Counted from the first letter of the stretch, positions 44,101 to 54,309 are shown. The stretch: DNA of 64,000 nt from Leptolinea sp. UBA5366 (GCA_002407845.1 DHPK01000033.1:81720-145719); one strand, 5' to 3'. Program-made: numbers and translations. The notes: generated from the sequence alone by a model not told the origin.

Positions 44101-44960
44101 GTAACGTAAAGAGACGCAGTCAATTTTCTTCTGTACTCCATCGATTTGCCAAAAATAAACTGGCAGTCGTGGGAGTTATCATTTTTTTCGTCATGGCTTT
44201 TGGAGCGCTGACAGCTGATATTTTTTTCGATTATAAATTACAGGCTCTTGACCAGAACGCGAAAGACAAATTCCTGCCCCCCTCGCGGGAACACATTTTC
44301 GGCACAGATCATTACGGACGCGACCTGTTTGTGAGAATTGTTTATGGCGGCCGGATCTCCTTGATTGTTGGCTTTTTCACTGCGGGATTTGGGCTGATAT
44401 TCGGCACGATTATTGGCGCCAGCGCCGGCTATTTCGGCGGGAAAGTTGACAATATTCTGATGCGAATCATGGATATTTTCCTCGCGATTCCCGCTATGCT
44501 TCTGGCAATATGTATTGTCGCCGCGCTTGGAGGCGGTCTTTTCAACCTGCTCTTGGCTAATGGCATCGCCAACGTCCCGCGCTACTCAAGAATCGTCAGA
44601 GGGCACGTGATGGGGCTGAAAAATTCAGAGTTCATTGAAGCTGCCCGTGCCAGCGGCGCGAATGATAAGCGGATTATTTTCAAGCACATCATTCCCAACG
44701 CCCTTGGACAGCTGATCGTTCAGGCGACGCTGACGATGGCAATGGCGATTCTTTCGGTTGCCTCGCTGAGCTTTGTCGGGCTGGGGATCAATCCACCGAC
44801 ACCGGAATGGGGCTCAATGCTCTCCACCGGGAAAGAATTTATGCGCACCCACCCCAATCAGATCGTGATCCCGGGGCTGGCAATTATGATGGCGGTCCTG
44901 TCTTTCAACCTTATTGGAGATGGATTAAGGGATGCGCTTGATCCTCGTCTGAAGAATTAA
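44097..44960 (+). CDS. Peptide ABC transporter permease (DppC-like)
   Basis: 287-residue second membrane subunit. Landmarks: cytoplasmic N-terminus then HIFGTDHYGRDLFVRIVYG, the DppC signature, and the EAA loop FIEAARASGANDKRIIFKH. It ends LIGDGLRDALDPRLKN, the invariant DppC/OppC tail. ATGA overlap with the upstream permease. Confidence 0.95.
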   Translation: MSNVKRRSQFSSVLHRFAKNKLAVVGVIIFFVMAFGALTADIFFDYKLQALDQNAKDKFLPPSREHIFGTDHYGRDLFVRIVYGGRISLIVGFFTAGFGLIFGTIIGASAGYFGGKVDNILMRIMDIFLAIPAMLLAICIVAALGGGLFNLLLANGIANVPRYSRIVRGHVMGLKNSEFIEAARASGANDKRIIFKHIIPNALGQLIVQATLTMAMAILSVASLSFVGLGINPPTPEWGSMLSTGKEFMRTHPNQIVIPGLAIMMAVLSFNLIGDGLRDALDPRLKN

Positions 44961-45961
44961 TGATGCCCATGGAAAATCCACTCTTAATTATTAAAGACCT
45001 GCATGTGTCTTATAAAACCGATGACGGCGTAATTTACGCGATCAACGGTCTTGATCTTGTCTTGAACAAAGGAGAGACTTTGGGACTGGTTGGCGAAACC
45101 GGTGCAGGCAAGACAACGACAGCGTTATCGATCTTAAAACTGCTGCCGGAGAGAATCGGCAGCATCGATTCAGGCACGATCCAGTTTCATGACGAGCGGC
45201 TTGACAATGCGCCGGAAGCGAAGATGCGGCTCATCCGCGGCAGTCAGATTTCGATGATTTTTCAGGATCCAATGACCTGCCTCAACCCGGTGCTGACGAT
45301 CGGAGATCAGATTGCCGAAGTCCTCGAAAGCCACTGCCCGCCCGGAACGAAGGCAGCCGAAATTCAGCGTAAAGTTGATGAGATCATGACGATGGTTGGA
45401 CTTCCGCCGGACAGAAAAGAAGAATATCCGCACCAGTTTTCTGGCGGGATGAAGCAGCGGGTCGACATCGCGATTGCGCTCGCCTGCGAGCCTGAATTGC
45501 TTTTGGCTGATGAGCCGACCACGGCGCTGGATGTCACCATTCAGGCGCAGGTGCTGGATCTGATGCGCGGACTGAAAGACAAGCTGGGTACCTCCATGCT
45601 CCTGATCACGCATGATTTGGGCGTGGTGGCAGAGACCTGCGACCGGGTGGCAATCATTTATGCCGGCGAGATCATCGAGACCGGCGAGGTTGACGACATT
45701 TTTTATCTGGAAGACCATCACCCTTACACAAAAGGGCTTTTTGGATCGATTCCGAGCATGAACGAAAAGATGAAGCGGCTGAACCCGATTGCCGGGCTAA
45801 TGCCGGATCCGTCGATCAAATACGTCGGGTGTCCTTTTGCTGACCGATGTCCGCACAAGATGGCAATCTGTGAGACACAAAAGCCTCAGCCGGTTGTGAC
45901 CAACGGGCACATGATAAAATGCCATCTTTTCTCATCGAAGCCTGCCGGGGACAATAAATGA
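44960..45961 (+). CDS. Peptide ABC transporter ATP-binding protein (DppD-like)
   Basis: 333-residue ATPase. Walker A is [13 protein letters not shown], signature [17 protein letters not shown], Walker [15 protein letters not shown], and the family-specific C-terminal cysteine-rich motif [18 protein letters not shown], which binds an iron-sulfur cluster or metal in some homologues. The start overlaps the upstream stop by one base; three nearby Met codons leave the exact start open. Confidence 0.94.
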   Translation: MMPMENPLLIIKDLHVSYKTDDGVIYAINGLDLVLNKGETLGLVGETGAGKTTTALSILKLLPERIGSIDSGTIQFHDERLDNAPEAKMRLIRGSQISMIFQDPMTCLNPVLTIGDQIAEVLESHCPPGTKAAEIQRKVDEIMTMVGLPPDRKEEYPHQFSGGMKQRVDIAIALACEPELLLADEPTTALDVTIQAQVLDLMRGLKDKLGTSMLLITHDLGVVAETCDRVAIIYAGEIIETGEVDDIFYLEDHHPYTKGLFGSIPSMNEKMKRLNPIAGLMPDPSIKYVGCPFADRCPHKMAICETQKPQPVVTNGHMIKCHLFSSKPAGDNK

Positions 45962-46923
45962 TGAATACACCAATGATTGAAGTAAAAAACCTGAAAAAAT
46001 ATTTTCGGACACCGCGCGGAAATTTGTATGCTGTCGATGATGTTTCTTTCACGATTGAACGTGGGATGACCTTGGGTGTCGTTGGCGAGTCAGGCTGCGG
46101 GAAATCAACGCTCGGCAGAGTGCTGCTGCGGCTGCTGCCCCACACGTCTGGTCAGTTTCTGTTTGACGGGACGGACGTTTTGCAGCTTGACATCGAAGAG
46201 ATGAAGGAACTCAGGAAGAAGATTCAAATCATCTTCCAGGATCCTTACGGGTCGCTGAACCCGCGCTTTACCACTAGCCAAAGTATCGAAGAACCGTTGG
46301 AAATCCTGATGCCCGAGCTGGATGCGAATCAGCGCAACGCCCGGATAATGGAACTGATGGACACGGTCGGTCTCGCGTCACGCTTCGTCAATGCTTATCC
46401 TCATGAACTGGATGGCGGCAGACGCCAACGCATCGGCGTGGCACGCGCTCTGGCTGTCAACCCGGAATTCATCGTCTGCGATGAGCCGGTGTCCGCGCTG
46501 GATGTCTCAATCCAGGCACAAATTCTTAACCTGGTGATGGATTTGCAGGAAAAGATGAATCTTTCCTATATGTTCATCACGCATGACTTGAGCGTGGTCA
46601 AGCATATCAGCGATGAAATCCTGGTGATGTATTTGGGACAGTGCATTGAAAAGGCGCCGACGGAAAAATTATTCTCGAAGCCGATGCACCCCTATACTCA
46701 GGCATTGATTTCATCCATCCCATTGCCGGACCCAAGAAAACAAAATCGGGAACGCCACATTATTATGGGCGAAGTCAAGAGTCCGATTGAACCGCAGCCG
46801 GGCTGCCGGTTTGCACCGCGCTGCCCTCATAAGATTGATAAATGTGTCGGGAAGAATATTCCGCTGCTGGAAGTCGAGCAAGACCATTTATTATCCTGTG
46901 TAGTTTTCGGCAGAGAGGAATAA
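45958..46923 (+). CDS. Peptide ABC transporter ATP-binding protein (DppF-like)
   Basis: 321-residue second ATPase. Walker [13 protein letters not shown], Walker [15 protein letters not shown], and the C-terminal [18 protein letters not shown] motif. The signature reads [17 protein letters not shown], with Asp replacing Ser in LSGG; this LDGG form is known to me in a branch of OppF/DppF proteins and need not mean loss of activity. ATGA overlap with DppD. It completes a full five-subunit importer. Confidence 0.93.
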   Translation: MMNTPMIEVKNLKKYFRTPRGNLYAVDDVSFTIERGMTLGVVGESGCGKSTLGRVLLRLLPHTSGQFLFDGTDVLQLDIEEMKELRKKIQIIFQDPYGSLNPRFTTSQSIEEPLEILMPELDANQRNARIMELMDTVGLASRFVNAYPHELDGGRRQRIGVARALAVNPEFIVCDEPVSALDVSIQAQILNLVMDLQEKMNLSYMFITHDLSVVKHISDEILVMYLGQCIEKAPTEKLFSKPMHPYTQALISSIPLPDPRKQNRERHIIMGEVKSPIEPQPGCRFAPRCPHKIDKCVGKNIPLLEVEQDHLLSCVVFGREE

Positions 46924-46937
46924 CGCACTTCAGACCA

Positions 46938-46987
46938 ATACAGGAAATCGACAGGTTTTGAACAGGTTGATTTCCTGTATTTTATTT
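46938..46987 (+). terminator. Intrinsic terminator of the peptide importer operon
   Basis: Twelve-bp stem ATACAGGAAATC (46938-46949) and GATTTCCTGTAT (46969-46980) with a 19-base loop, followed by TTTATTT. Confidence 0.72.
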
Positions 46988-47043
46988 AGACCAAATCACA
47001 AAAAATCGATTCATGAAAATGAACGATCAACGAGGATATAAAA

Positions 47044-48969
47044 ATGCAGTCACCGAGACATACAATCGATTTTGACAGTTTTTACGGAATTCATTATCTG
47101 AGCAATCCTTCTTTCAGTCCGGATGGAAAAACAATCGCGTTTATTGTAAAAAAAGCCACTGACAGCGATGGATACGACAGCGATGTTTACCTTTACAGAA
47201 ATGACCGGACTGAGAAACTTCCTGTGATGGGGAATGTTCGAAATTATTGCTGGGCGCAAGAGGACAGAATTGTTGTTTCAATTCCGTCTGGCGCTGAATG
47301 GGAAAGCGCTTTTGAAGAAATTGACATTCACTCAGGAAAAACGATCCAATCGTTTCGCGTCCCGCTGAAAGATGCCTCATTGTCACGGGTCGGAACAGAT
47401 AAATATCTCGTGCTCGGAAGAAGCAGCCATTATGAACCGCGGGCGGATGAAATCCCCAACCGGGTGACAACGCTCACAGAAATTCCTTATTGGGGCGAAT
47501 TCGGATTAGGGTATACCTCTCAGACACGCAAGCAGCTCGGTGTTTTCAATGCAGCTGCCAATGAATGGAAACCGATCACGCCCAAGCTGTATGAGGTAGT
47601 GAATTTTGAAATCGCTGACGGACTTGTTTCAATTGTCGGTATGGAATATGACACCAAAGGCACGCGTTTATATTCCCTTTACATTTACAACCTTGAAACC
47701 GAAAAGCTCGAATCGCTGATCCCTCAGGATCAGATGCACATCTTCCGCTCTGCTCCGTTTGGGAAGGAAATCGTTTTCTGCGGAAATGAAGCCTCGCCGT
47801 TTGAACCGAAGCGTGAGGATAAAGATTTTTACCGATTCTCCTTGGAAAACGGGAAATTTGAACGGTTTTTTGAATACGAACATTCTGTGGGCGAGAAAAA
47901 TGTCTCAACGGATTCCGCACTTGGCGCCGGCAGGATGAGCAAGCGCTATCTTGACCGCTGGTATTTCTTGTCAACGCGTTTTGATGAGATCGGCTTGTAT
48001 TCAATCAGCCTAAAAGGTGATTTCCGAGAAGAAGTGAAAAACGGCGGGGCAGTTTTGAGTTTCGATATCCACGAGCAGGGCATCGTAACCTGCTCGATGA
48101 TCGGACAGCGTCCGGCTGAGCTTTACCTGAACGGCGAAAGAATTACGCACTTTAATGATGAATGGGTTGCGGCAAACCATTTGCTTGGGACAGAATATAA
48201 CGAAGTTATCACCAGCGACGGATATGACATCCATGGCTGGGTGATGAAACCGCAGAACTATGAACCCGGGAAGAAATATCCAGCGATCCTTCACATCCAC
48301 GGCGGTCCGCCAATTATCTTTTCGGACATCCTTTTTTATGAGCACCAGCTTTGGACGGCAAAAGGCTACTTTGTGATCTTCTGCAACCCAAGAGGCAGCG
48401 ATGGGCGCGGGTTCGAATTTCGAAATTTGACTGGGAAATACGGCGATTGGGATTATCGCAGTATCATGGACTATCTGGACGGCGTGCTGCCGCGCTACCC
48501 CGACATTGACCCCAATCGGCTGGGCGTCACTGGCGGCAGCTATGGCGGATATATGACTAACTGGATTGTCGGTCAGACCAACCGTTTCGCAGCGGCGGTC
48601 AGCCAACGGTCGATTTCGAATTGGATTACTTTCGAATATACCGCGATCCGCGGTTATTATCACAGCGTCTATAAGCATGGCACGACTGCCGGTGAAAATC
48701 CTGACCTGCTTTACGATTGCTCCCCTCTGAAATATGCTGAACGCTGCACAACACCGACGCTGATCATCCATTCAGATAACGACCATGTCTGCTGGCTGGG
48801 GGAAGGGCTGATGATGTTTGCGGCACTTAAGACAGCTGGCTGTCCGTCAAAAATGTGCATTTTTCACGGAGAAGACCATGAACTGTCGCGGTCAGGAAAA
48901 CCTCTCAACCGCATTCGCAGAATGCAGGAGATTGTCGAGTGGTTTGACCAGTACTTAAAACCTGAATAA
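47044..48969 (+). CDS. S9-family prolyl oligopeptidase/acylaminoacyl peptidase
   Basis: 641-residue serine peptidase. The N-terminal half has the repeating beta-propeller texture (SFSPDGKTIAFIVKK, then many short strands), and the C-terminal alpha/beta-hydrolase domain has ILHIHGGPP as oxyanion loop, nucleophile Ser in VTGGSYGGYMTNW (near residue 499), Asp in HSDNDHVCWLG and His in FHGEDHELSRSGKP. There is no signal peptide, so it is cytosolic. Position directly after the peptide importer suggests that it cuts imported oligopeptides. It has its own GAGGA site and a terminator separates it from the importer. Confidence 0.92.
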   Translation: MQSPRHTIDFDSFYGIHYLSNPSFSPDGKTIAFIVKKATDSDGYDSDVYLYRNDRTEKLPVMGNVRNYCWAQEDRIVVSIPSGAEWESAFEEIDIHSGKTIQSFRVPLKDASLSRVGTDKYLVLGRSSHYEPRADEIPNRVTTLTEIPYWGEFGLGYTSQTRKQLGVFNAAANEWKPITPKLYEVVNFEIADGLVSIVGMEYDTKGTRLYSLYIYNLETEKLESLIPQDQMHIFRSAPFGKEIVFCGNEASPFEPKREDKDFYRFSLENGKFERFFEYEHSVGEKNVSTDSALGAGRMSKRYLDRWYFLSTRFDEIGLYSISLKGDFREEVKNGGAVLSFDIHEQGIVTCSMIGQRPAELYLNGERITHFNDEWVAANHLLGTEYNEVITSDGYDIHGWVMKPQNYEPGKKYPAILHIHGGPPIIFSDILFYEHQLWTAKGYFVIFCNPRGSDGRGFEFRNLTGKYGDWDYRSIMDYLDGVLPRYPDIDPNRLGVTGGSYGGYMTNWIVGQTNRFAAAVSQRSISNWITFEYTAIRGYYHSVYKHGTTAGENPDLLYDCSPLKYAERCTTPTLIIHSDNDHVCWLGEGLMMFAALKTAGCPSKMCIFHGEDHELSRSGKPLNRIRRMQEIVEWFDQYLKPE

Positions 48970-48996
48970 TAAACAGCGGCTTAATCGGGATAAATG

Positions 48997-49030
48997 AAGG
49001 GCGGGTTGAATAACTCAAACCGCCCTTTTC
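48997..49030. terminator. Bidirectional terminator between convergent genes
   Basis: AAGGGCGG (48997-49004) and CCGCCCTT (49020-49027) form a GC-rich stem whose inner bases extend it partly; a TTTT run follows on the plus strand and an AA/TT-rich flank on the minus strand. It lies between the S9 peptidase gene and the convergent hydratase-family gene. Confidence 0.75.
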
Positions 49031-49049
49031 ACTATTTAAAAGATTTCGA

Positions 49050-49910
49050 TTATTGAACGATGAAATCGATCTTGCCCAAATCTCCGGCAGTGAATGCATA
49101 AGTACCGGGTTTTCCCGGAACCATGGCACCCATCGCACCTGAAATTAAAACATCGCCTTCTTTCAGTGTCCACCCGCGGGCTGTCATGTTGTTGACCAGC
49201 CATAAAACTGTCTCCCACTGATCGCCGAGCGTGTCCGACCCTTTCCCGCGCAGAATTTCTTCGCCGTCCAACGTCAGGACTGCATCAATTGCGTTCAGAT
49301 CAGGGGCGTCTGCTAAGGGGGTTTTCTCTCCGATAATGTAGGAATCAGAGGCGACCGCCGTCGCATTCAGGTCAACAGCGCGCAGTTTTGCCATGTCTGA
49401 GAATGACAGATCAGGAAGCTCAACTGCTGGTGCTACTGCTGCGATCATTGCTTTCAGATCATCCACATTCGCAATCGGACCGGTCAGCGGTTCTTTCAAG
49501 ATGTACGCAATTTCAATTTCGAGCATCAAATTCCGATAATCCGCTTTGTTCACGACAACCGCTTCACCGGTGTATTCATTTGCACCGCTGGCGAGCAGGA
49601 TTCCTGCGAGCGCTTCAGTCGAGCCAAACTTCTCCATCAACGCCTGCGCGGTCAGTCCCGCCTTGAAACCAGAGGGAGCTGCTCCGTCAAGCACCAGCTT
49701 GCTGTAGGCTGATTGAATCTGATAGGATTCTTCCAGCGTCAGGTCTGGCTTTTCTTCAGTGATCAGCGGGAACGGTTTGCCAGCCTGAGCTGCGTCATAG
49801 AGCTTCTGCGCCATGGCGTCCCAATCAGATTGAGCCAAAACGGTGCCTGCGGTCAGAACCAGAAGCAGTAGGACAGAACCTAAAAACAATACACGATTAA
49901 ATCGTTTCAT
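49050..49910 (-). CDS. Secreted 2-keto-4-pentenoate hydratase/FAH-family protein
   Basis: The ATG at 49910 (AAAGGAAGG upstream) gives 286 residues. It begins with a clear Sec signal peptide (LFLGSVLLLLVLTAGTVLA, cleavage before QS), which is unusual because MhpD-type hydratases and fumarylacetoacetate hydrolases are normally cytosolic. The mature part fits the family: SYQIQSAYSKLVLDGA, FKAGLTAQALMEKFG, metal-ligand region MLEIEIAYILKEPLTG with E-x-E, and the ending AMGAMVPGKPGTYAFTAGD. Substrate unknown. An upstream extension to 50042 is possible in frame but would bury the signal peptide. Confidence 0.82.
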   Translation of the reverse strand: MKRFNRVLFLGSVLLLLVLTAGTVLAQSDWDAMAQKLYDAAQAGKPFPLITEEKPDLTLEESYQIQSAYSKLVLDGAAPSGFKAGLTAQALMEKFGSTEALAGILLASGANEYTGEAVVVNKADYRNLMLEIEIAYILKEPLTGPIANVDDLKAMIAAVAPAVELPDLSFSDMAKLRAVDLNATAVASDSYIIGEKTPLADAPDLNAIDAVLTLDGEEILRGKGSDTLGDQWETVLWLVNNMTARGWTLKEGDVLISGAMGAMVPGKPGTYAFTAGDLGKIDFIVQ

Positions 49911-50096
49911 AATAGCCTTCCTTTCAAATATTGGCTTGATTAAATTGAATGCATTTTCATGCAAAACGGATCTATTAATATTATACGAGCAATTGTGATT
50001 ATTTTGACAAAAAAGATCAGGGAAGATATTATAACTAGACAACCCGTAACATCAGGTAGAATTCAGACCCGTTAAATTTTGCTTTCAGGACTTGCT

Positions 50097-50705
50097 GTGA
50101 ATATTCAAACTGGAATTCTTATCGATCTGCTCCGCAATAACCAGTGGCTTCAACAATGCGAAGAAGTCAGTGGTCTGGTTCCGACCGGCTATTGGCAGCA
50201 GTTCACGGCTGCCTATCATTCCCTCAATCGAAAGGCTCTTTTCATCAGCCGCGTTCATGGAGTAGACCATGTTGAACGAGTGATGCTGTTTGGCACTCTG
50301 CTCGCGCACGGCTGCGGACTTTCAGAGGAGGATGTCGATTTGCTGCTGCAGGTTTGCAGCTATCACGATGTCGGGCGGGTGAACGATGGCTTTGATTTGG
50401 TGCATGGGTTCCGGGCGTCGCTGCGGCTGGCAAAGCTGACCAAGCTTGAGGGGGAAAACCTGATCATCGCGCGGGCAATCACCCATGCGCACTCGATTCC
50501 TGATCGCGAAATGGAAACAGTTGTGAACAGTTATCAGGTTGCCGATGTGGAGCGCTGCCTGACGCTTGGGCGGATTTTCAAAGATGCTGACGGGTTGGAT
50601 CGCGTCCGCATCCGGGATCTGGATCCGGCTTTCATGCGAACTGAACCTGCAAAACGTCTGACCGCGTTCTCTGAAAAAATCTGGCAGCTTTATTGTGAAC
50701 CTTAG
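50097..50705 (+). CDS. HD-domain metal-dependent phosphohydrolase
   Basis: 202-residue protein with HD-superfamily metal motifs: HGVDHVERVM (first His), YHDVGRVNDG (His-Asp pair), and ITHAHSIPD later. The family hydrolyses nucleotides, cyclic dinucleotides or (p)ppGpp; no partner domain is present to indicate which. The GTG at 50097 is chosen because AGGA lies six bases upstream; a TTG at 50079 is also open. It is divergent from the secreted hydratase-family gene and convergent with the large membrane protein. Confidence 0.8.
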   Translation: MNIQTGILIDLLRNNQWLQQCEEVSGLVPTGYWQQFTAAYHSLNRKALFISRVHGVDHVERVMLFGTLLAHGCGLSEEDVDLLLQVCSYHDVGRVNDGFDLVHGFRASLRLAKLTKLEGENLIIARAITHAHSIPDREMETVVNSYQVADVERCLTLGRIFKDADGLDRVRIRDLDPAFMRTEPAKRLTAFSEKIWQLYCEP

Positions 50706-50755
50706 GGGAGTTGATGTCCGTTTTTTGACGAGGCTCTGCCGGTAAACATCACACG

Positions 50756-53155
50756 CTATTTCCAAATTGTGAAGGCATAAGCGATCTGATTGTATAGGTC
50801 GGGGTTGACTTTCATGAACCATTCATTTTCGCCCGTAATCGTGATGACAATAAATAATCCGATGCAAATCAGCAGTGAAATTTGGACGGCGGCGTAAAAC
50901 CAGCGCTGCAGTCCGTGTTCGCTAAAGCGGATAGCAGCCATGAGCATCAGAAAAACCGCCGGCAATGAAAAAAGCCAGTTGAAATCGACCGTGTAACGAT
51001 AAGAAACAGAAAAGAGGCTGCTGAATGTCAAAATCAGGAGCGCAACAGTTATCAAACCAACCACAAGGGGAAAAATATTTTTGGCTTTGAGCTGATTCCG
51101 GAATAAAACCAGCGTGAAAAGCCAAAAGAAGAGCGGAAAAGCAAAGAGCCCGATCATCGGTCCAAATTGATCCAGTTGTCCGTTATAGGGGATATCCGTC
51201 CATGACAGATGGAGAAATGGAAATTCCCAGTCGAGTGTTGCCGGGGTGAACAGATATTGGGCGACGGATTGCAGAACCCCGCTCAGCCCCAGGCGGACGG
51301 TTGAAACAAACTGGTTGGCGACGGTCAATTGATAGCGGATGCCGAATTCAAACACGTTCCCGAAGCGTTCATAGTTATATTTCATCAACGCCAGCCCTAT
51401 CAGCCCATATGGGATGCCGAATGCCAGCAGACCGGTGAAATTTTTACGATTCAGCCAATCCTGCCGGTTACGAAGAAAACAGCCCGGGATCAGGATCAGG
51501 ATCAAAAGGATGAAAAACTGAGTCGGACGGCAACCAACTGCAAGTCCGGCTGCGCTCCCGCTGCCAAAAAGCAGCGCGCTGAACAGCCAGCGGTTATGCC
51601 GTTTTTCAAATGCCAGCCAACCCAGAAAGACTGCCCAGACAGCGAAGCAGAAACCAGAGGTGATCGCCAGTTCGTAAGGCAGCGCCCGCCGCAAGCACCA
51701 GGTCAGCCCGGACGCGGTAACGATCATGATGAATCCGGCAGAATAAAGAGAAAATGAAATCTTAGGAAAGACTCGAAGAATCAGGCGGGAATAAAGTCCA
51801 TAAAGCCCCAAGATGCCTAAACTGCTGAAGATTAAAACGGCGTAATCAAGCGGCATAAATGACCCCGTTGCCAATTTCCAGGGCAACAGCAGTGTGACTG
51901 CTGGGACGACACCAAAATAAACGTAATATTTGCCTTCAAAATAAACCGTATCCCATTCATATTGAACGTTATAGTGCTGGCGGAAGCTGATGTCATAAGG
52001 GCGCCAGGCGCTCTGAATCGATTTATCCGGAATTTTTTCGAGCGAATACCGGGGTACTTCGAGCGCCGATACCAACTGATTATATTGATCCGCTCCCTTG
52101 AAAAACAGGTCTTTCACCTCGTCGATTGGGAGATCGGTGTTGCTGTAGTTGCTGAAAACTGTCCAGCCGAAAACAAGAATCACGGCAGTGAGCATTATAC
52201 CAAGCGCAAAACGCTGGGCTGCAGATCTGAAGGTCAGCGGCAGCGCATAGAATGGCGAATGCGGGGCAAAGAAGAACGCCAAGAACACTAGCAGAAATGT
52301 CAGCGCGACCCGATAAGGCAGCACAGCGAGCGGGATAAGCTGGTTGATTTTGACCTGATCCACGCTGATTTCCGTGATTTCATCCCCGGTGACATCCGGG
52401 AAAATGAACTCGATTTTATAGGTTTTTCCGATAGTATGCAGCGGAATCGTATAAGAATCCGGCACTGCGGGCAACAGCATATGCTCTTCTGTCGACCGAT
52501 AAAACTCATAAGCGCTGTCTGTGTAATTGACGATGACGCGCGTCTCCGGCTGATCGTTCAGAACCGGCAGCTGGACATTTCGGATTTTCATATTGCCGGG
52601 ATAAATCGCAAATCCATAAGCTGATCCTTCACGCTGATCATAGGTGGTCAGCTTCTGACTGGCACGGTTGAAATAAAAGCCGTACAGATGAAAGTCGCCG
52701 CGTTCAAAGACAACCGCTGGCTTTTCCTCGAAACCGGTTAATTCGAAATGCCGAAAGTTGAAAACGAATAGTTCAACGATAGCGGCGATCAGGAGTGACA
52801 GCCAGACCATGCGCAGCAACCCAGGCTGCAGCTTCTGGCTGACTGGGCGTTTTTGAAACTTTGTTTCCCAAAGATAACCTGCCAGCCCGAAGACCAAGGA
52901 TGCGAGCATCACGCCGCCGAAAAAGATGCGAAGCGTGACAGGTCCGGGGGCATGGGTGTGATAATAAAAGGTTGGTCTGCCAGCTTTGATCAATCCTTCA
53001 AAAAGGATTGTGCCGATGGCGTTCAGTCCGGCTGCGAGAAGACCGAGCCGAATGTTTTCCTTGCGGCTGCGTGGCGCGGCAAGCCACGATTGGGTGACCC
53101 ACAGGGTGATTGCCGCTGCTCCGAATGATAATCCGGCCAGAAGTAGATACTGCAT
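50756..53155 (-). CDS. Large polytopic membrane protein, possible GT-C-type glycosyltransferase
   Basis: 799 residues with about 12-14 hydrophobic segments. The N-terminal part has two or three helices before a soluble stretch (about residues 140-270) rich in beta-type sequence (ETRVIVNYTDSAYEFYRST); this is followed by a helix block, an external loop with the motif YFEGKYYVYFGVVPAVTLLLP, and then further helices. That motif resembles loops of dolichyl-/polyprenyl-phosphate-sugar-dependent membrane glycosyltransferases, but I cannot name the family. Codon usage resembles its neighbours. It sits 23 bases downstream of prephenate dehydratase on the same strand. Confidence 0.75.
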   Translation of the reverse strand: MQYLLLAGLSFGAAAITLWVTQSWLAAPRSRKENIRLGLLAAGLNAIGTILFEGLIKAGRPTFYYHTHAPGPVTLRIFFGGVMLASLVFGLAGYLWETKFQKRPVSQKLQPGLLRMVWLSLLIAAIVELFVFNFRHFELTGFEEKPAVVFERGDFHLYGFYFNRASQKLTTYDQREGSAYGFAIYPGNMKIRNVQLPVLNDQPETRVIVNYTDSAYEFYRSTEEHMLLPAVPDSYTIPLHTIGKTYKIEFIFPDVTGDEITEISVDQVKINQLIPLAVLPYRVALTFLLVFLAFFFAPHSPFYALPLTFRSAAQRFALGIMLTAVILVFGWTVFSNYSNTDLPIDEVKDLFFKGADQYNQLVSALEVPRYSLEKIPDKSIQSAWRPYDISFRQHYNVQYEWDTVYFEGKYYVYFGVVPAVTLLLPWKLATGSFMPLDYAVLIFSSLGILGLYGLYSRLILRVFPKISFSLYSAGFIMIVTASGLTWCLRRALPYELAITSGFCFAVWAVFLGWLAFEKRHNRWLFSALLFGSGSAAGLAVGCRPTQFFILLILILIPGCFLRNRQDWLNRKNFTGLLAFGIPYGLIGLALMKYNYERFGNVFEFGIRYQLTVANQFVSTVRLGLSGVLQSVAQYLFTPATLDWEFPFLHLSWTDIPYNGQLDQFGPMIGLFAFPLFFWLFTLVLFRNQLKAKNIFPLVVGLITVALLILTFSSLFSVSYRYTVDFNWLFSLPAVFLMLMAAIRFSEHGLQRWFYAAVQISLLICIGLFIVITITGENEWFMKVNPDLYNQIAYAFTIWK

Positions 53156-53178
53156 AAGATGTTCAGAGGGTTTTCAGA

Positions 53179-54015
53179 TCAGTTTTTGATCGAAATGTAG
53201 CTTCCAAGGACGCGGATCCATGGCGCATGATAATGCTCCAGTTCATCGATTGCTTCTTTGACGATCGGATCTGAGATCGGTCCCGAAACGTCCGCGTAAA
53301 ACATGTATTCAAAGGGCTGATCCGGGAGCGGACGGGATTCAATTTTGGTCAGGTCAAGGTTGCGGTCAGCGAAAACTTTCATCGCGTTCAGCAATGCGCC
53401 GGGGCGATGATGGGTTGTGAAAACCAGCGTCGTCTTCCCTTCAGGTCCCGGATTAACCGGTTCGCGTGAAAAGACGTTGTAACGCGTGATGTTATTCAGG
53501 TCGTCTTCAATGTTTTCATCCAGAATTGCCAGCTGGTGGAACTCGGCAATGGATTTGGATCCGATCATCGCCGTTTCCGGATTGGAGAAATTCAGCAGCA
53601 TTTCAACCGATCCGGCAGAATCATAGACAGTCTCGATGTTGGGTTTTCCGGGCATGGACTCAACATATCCCATGCAGACATCGAGCGCGCCGGGATGAGC
53701 GATCACAAGCGAGATTTCTTCAATTTTAGCATCGGGCAGTCCGATCAGAGAATAATGAATCGGGACATAAACTTCGTTGACGATATACAGGAATTTTCGG
53801 GCGAGAAGATAATAATTGGAGTGAATGCTGCCTTGCATCGAGTTTTCCATCGGGATGACGGCGTAGTCACATTCGCGATTTTCAACCGCTTCGAATGCCA
53901 TCTCATAGGTCGGATAAGAAACCGGCTCAACATCTTTATCCGGAAATGCCTTGCTGATTGCGATTGAGGTGTGCGCGCCTTGGGCGCCTTGAAAAGCAAC
54001 TCGAATTTTACCCAT
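53179..54015 (-). CDS. pheA: Prephenate dehydratase
   Basis: Converts prephenate to phenylpyruvate in phenylalanine synthesis. 278 residues: the catalytic domain begins VAFQGAQGAHTSIA, has VIPMENSMQGSIH (substrate loop), and the NITRYNVFSR region corresponding to the catalytic Thr-Arg-Phe motif (Tyr here instead of Phe). The C-terminal ACT domain (LVFTTHHRPGALLNAMKVF, then IESRPLPDQPFEYMFY) carries the ESRP phenylalanine-binding motif, so feedback inhibition is expected. No chorismate mutase domain is present. GGAGGA precedes the ATG. Confidence 0.95.
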   Translation of the reverse strand: MGKIRVAFQGAQGAHTSIAISKAFPDKDVEPVSYPTYEMAFEAVENRECDYAVIPMENSMQGSIHSNYYLLARKFLYIVNEVYVPIHYSLIGLPDAKIEEISLVIAHPGALDVCMGYVESMPGKPNIETVYDSAGSVEMLLNFSNPETAMIGSKSIAEFHQLAILDENIEDDLNNITRYNVFSREPVNPGPEGKTTLVFTTHHRPGALLNAMKVFADRNLDLTKIESRPLPDQPFEYMFYADVSGPISDPIVKEAIDELEHYHAPWIRVLGSYISIKN

Positions 54016-54192
54016 GTCAGTCCTCCGTCAGTCTTCACGTTTATTATAACGGCGATTCGGGATCATGAGCGAAAACTTGCGGTGGCGAGCTCTATTTTGC
54101 TCAAAAAAACAACCTGATTGTGGTCTTTGATCGATTGAATTCTCAATTTATTGTGCAAATTTCTGGAGAATGAGGTGTTTTGCCTGATTTTT

Positions 54193-54250
54193 ACTTTGCA
54201 TGCATGAATTTGCCAGGAAATTGCCGATCTTTTTTCAAAGAATGCAAAGT
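54193..54250. promoter_or_regulatory. Inverted repeat upstream of the alkaline phosphatase gene
   Basis: ACTTTGCAT (54193-54201) and ATGCAAAGT (54242-54250) are exact reverse complements 49 bases apart. They lie just upstream of a TATAAT at 54269-54274 and could be operator half-sites (for example phosphate control), but they match no consensus that I know. Confidence 0.4.
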
Positions 54251-54309
54251 CCTTTTACATTCGTTTTCTATAATGAAGTCAATTAAAAAACTGATAAGGA
54301 GTTTTAATA

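Noticed and set aside
45958..46923. Inactive DppF because of LDGG instead of LSGG
   Set aside because: Walker A and B and the C-terminal cysteine motif are intact, and the LDGGRRQR form occurs in a known branch of the family.
48010..48771. 253-residue minus-strand reading frame
   Set aside because: Antisense to the catalytic domain of the S9 peptidase, whose active-site motifs are all intact on the plus strand.
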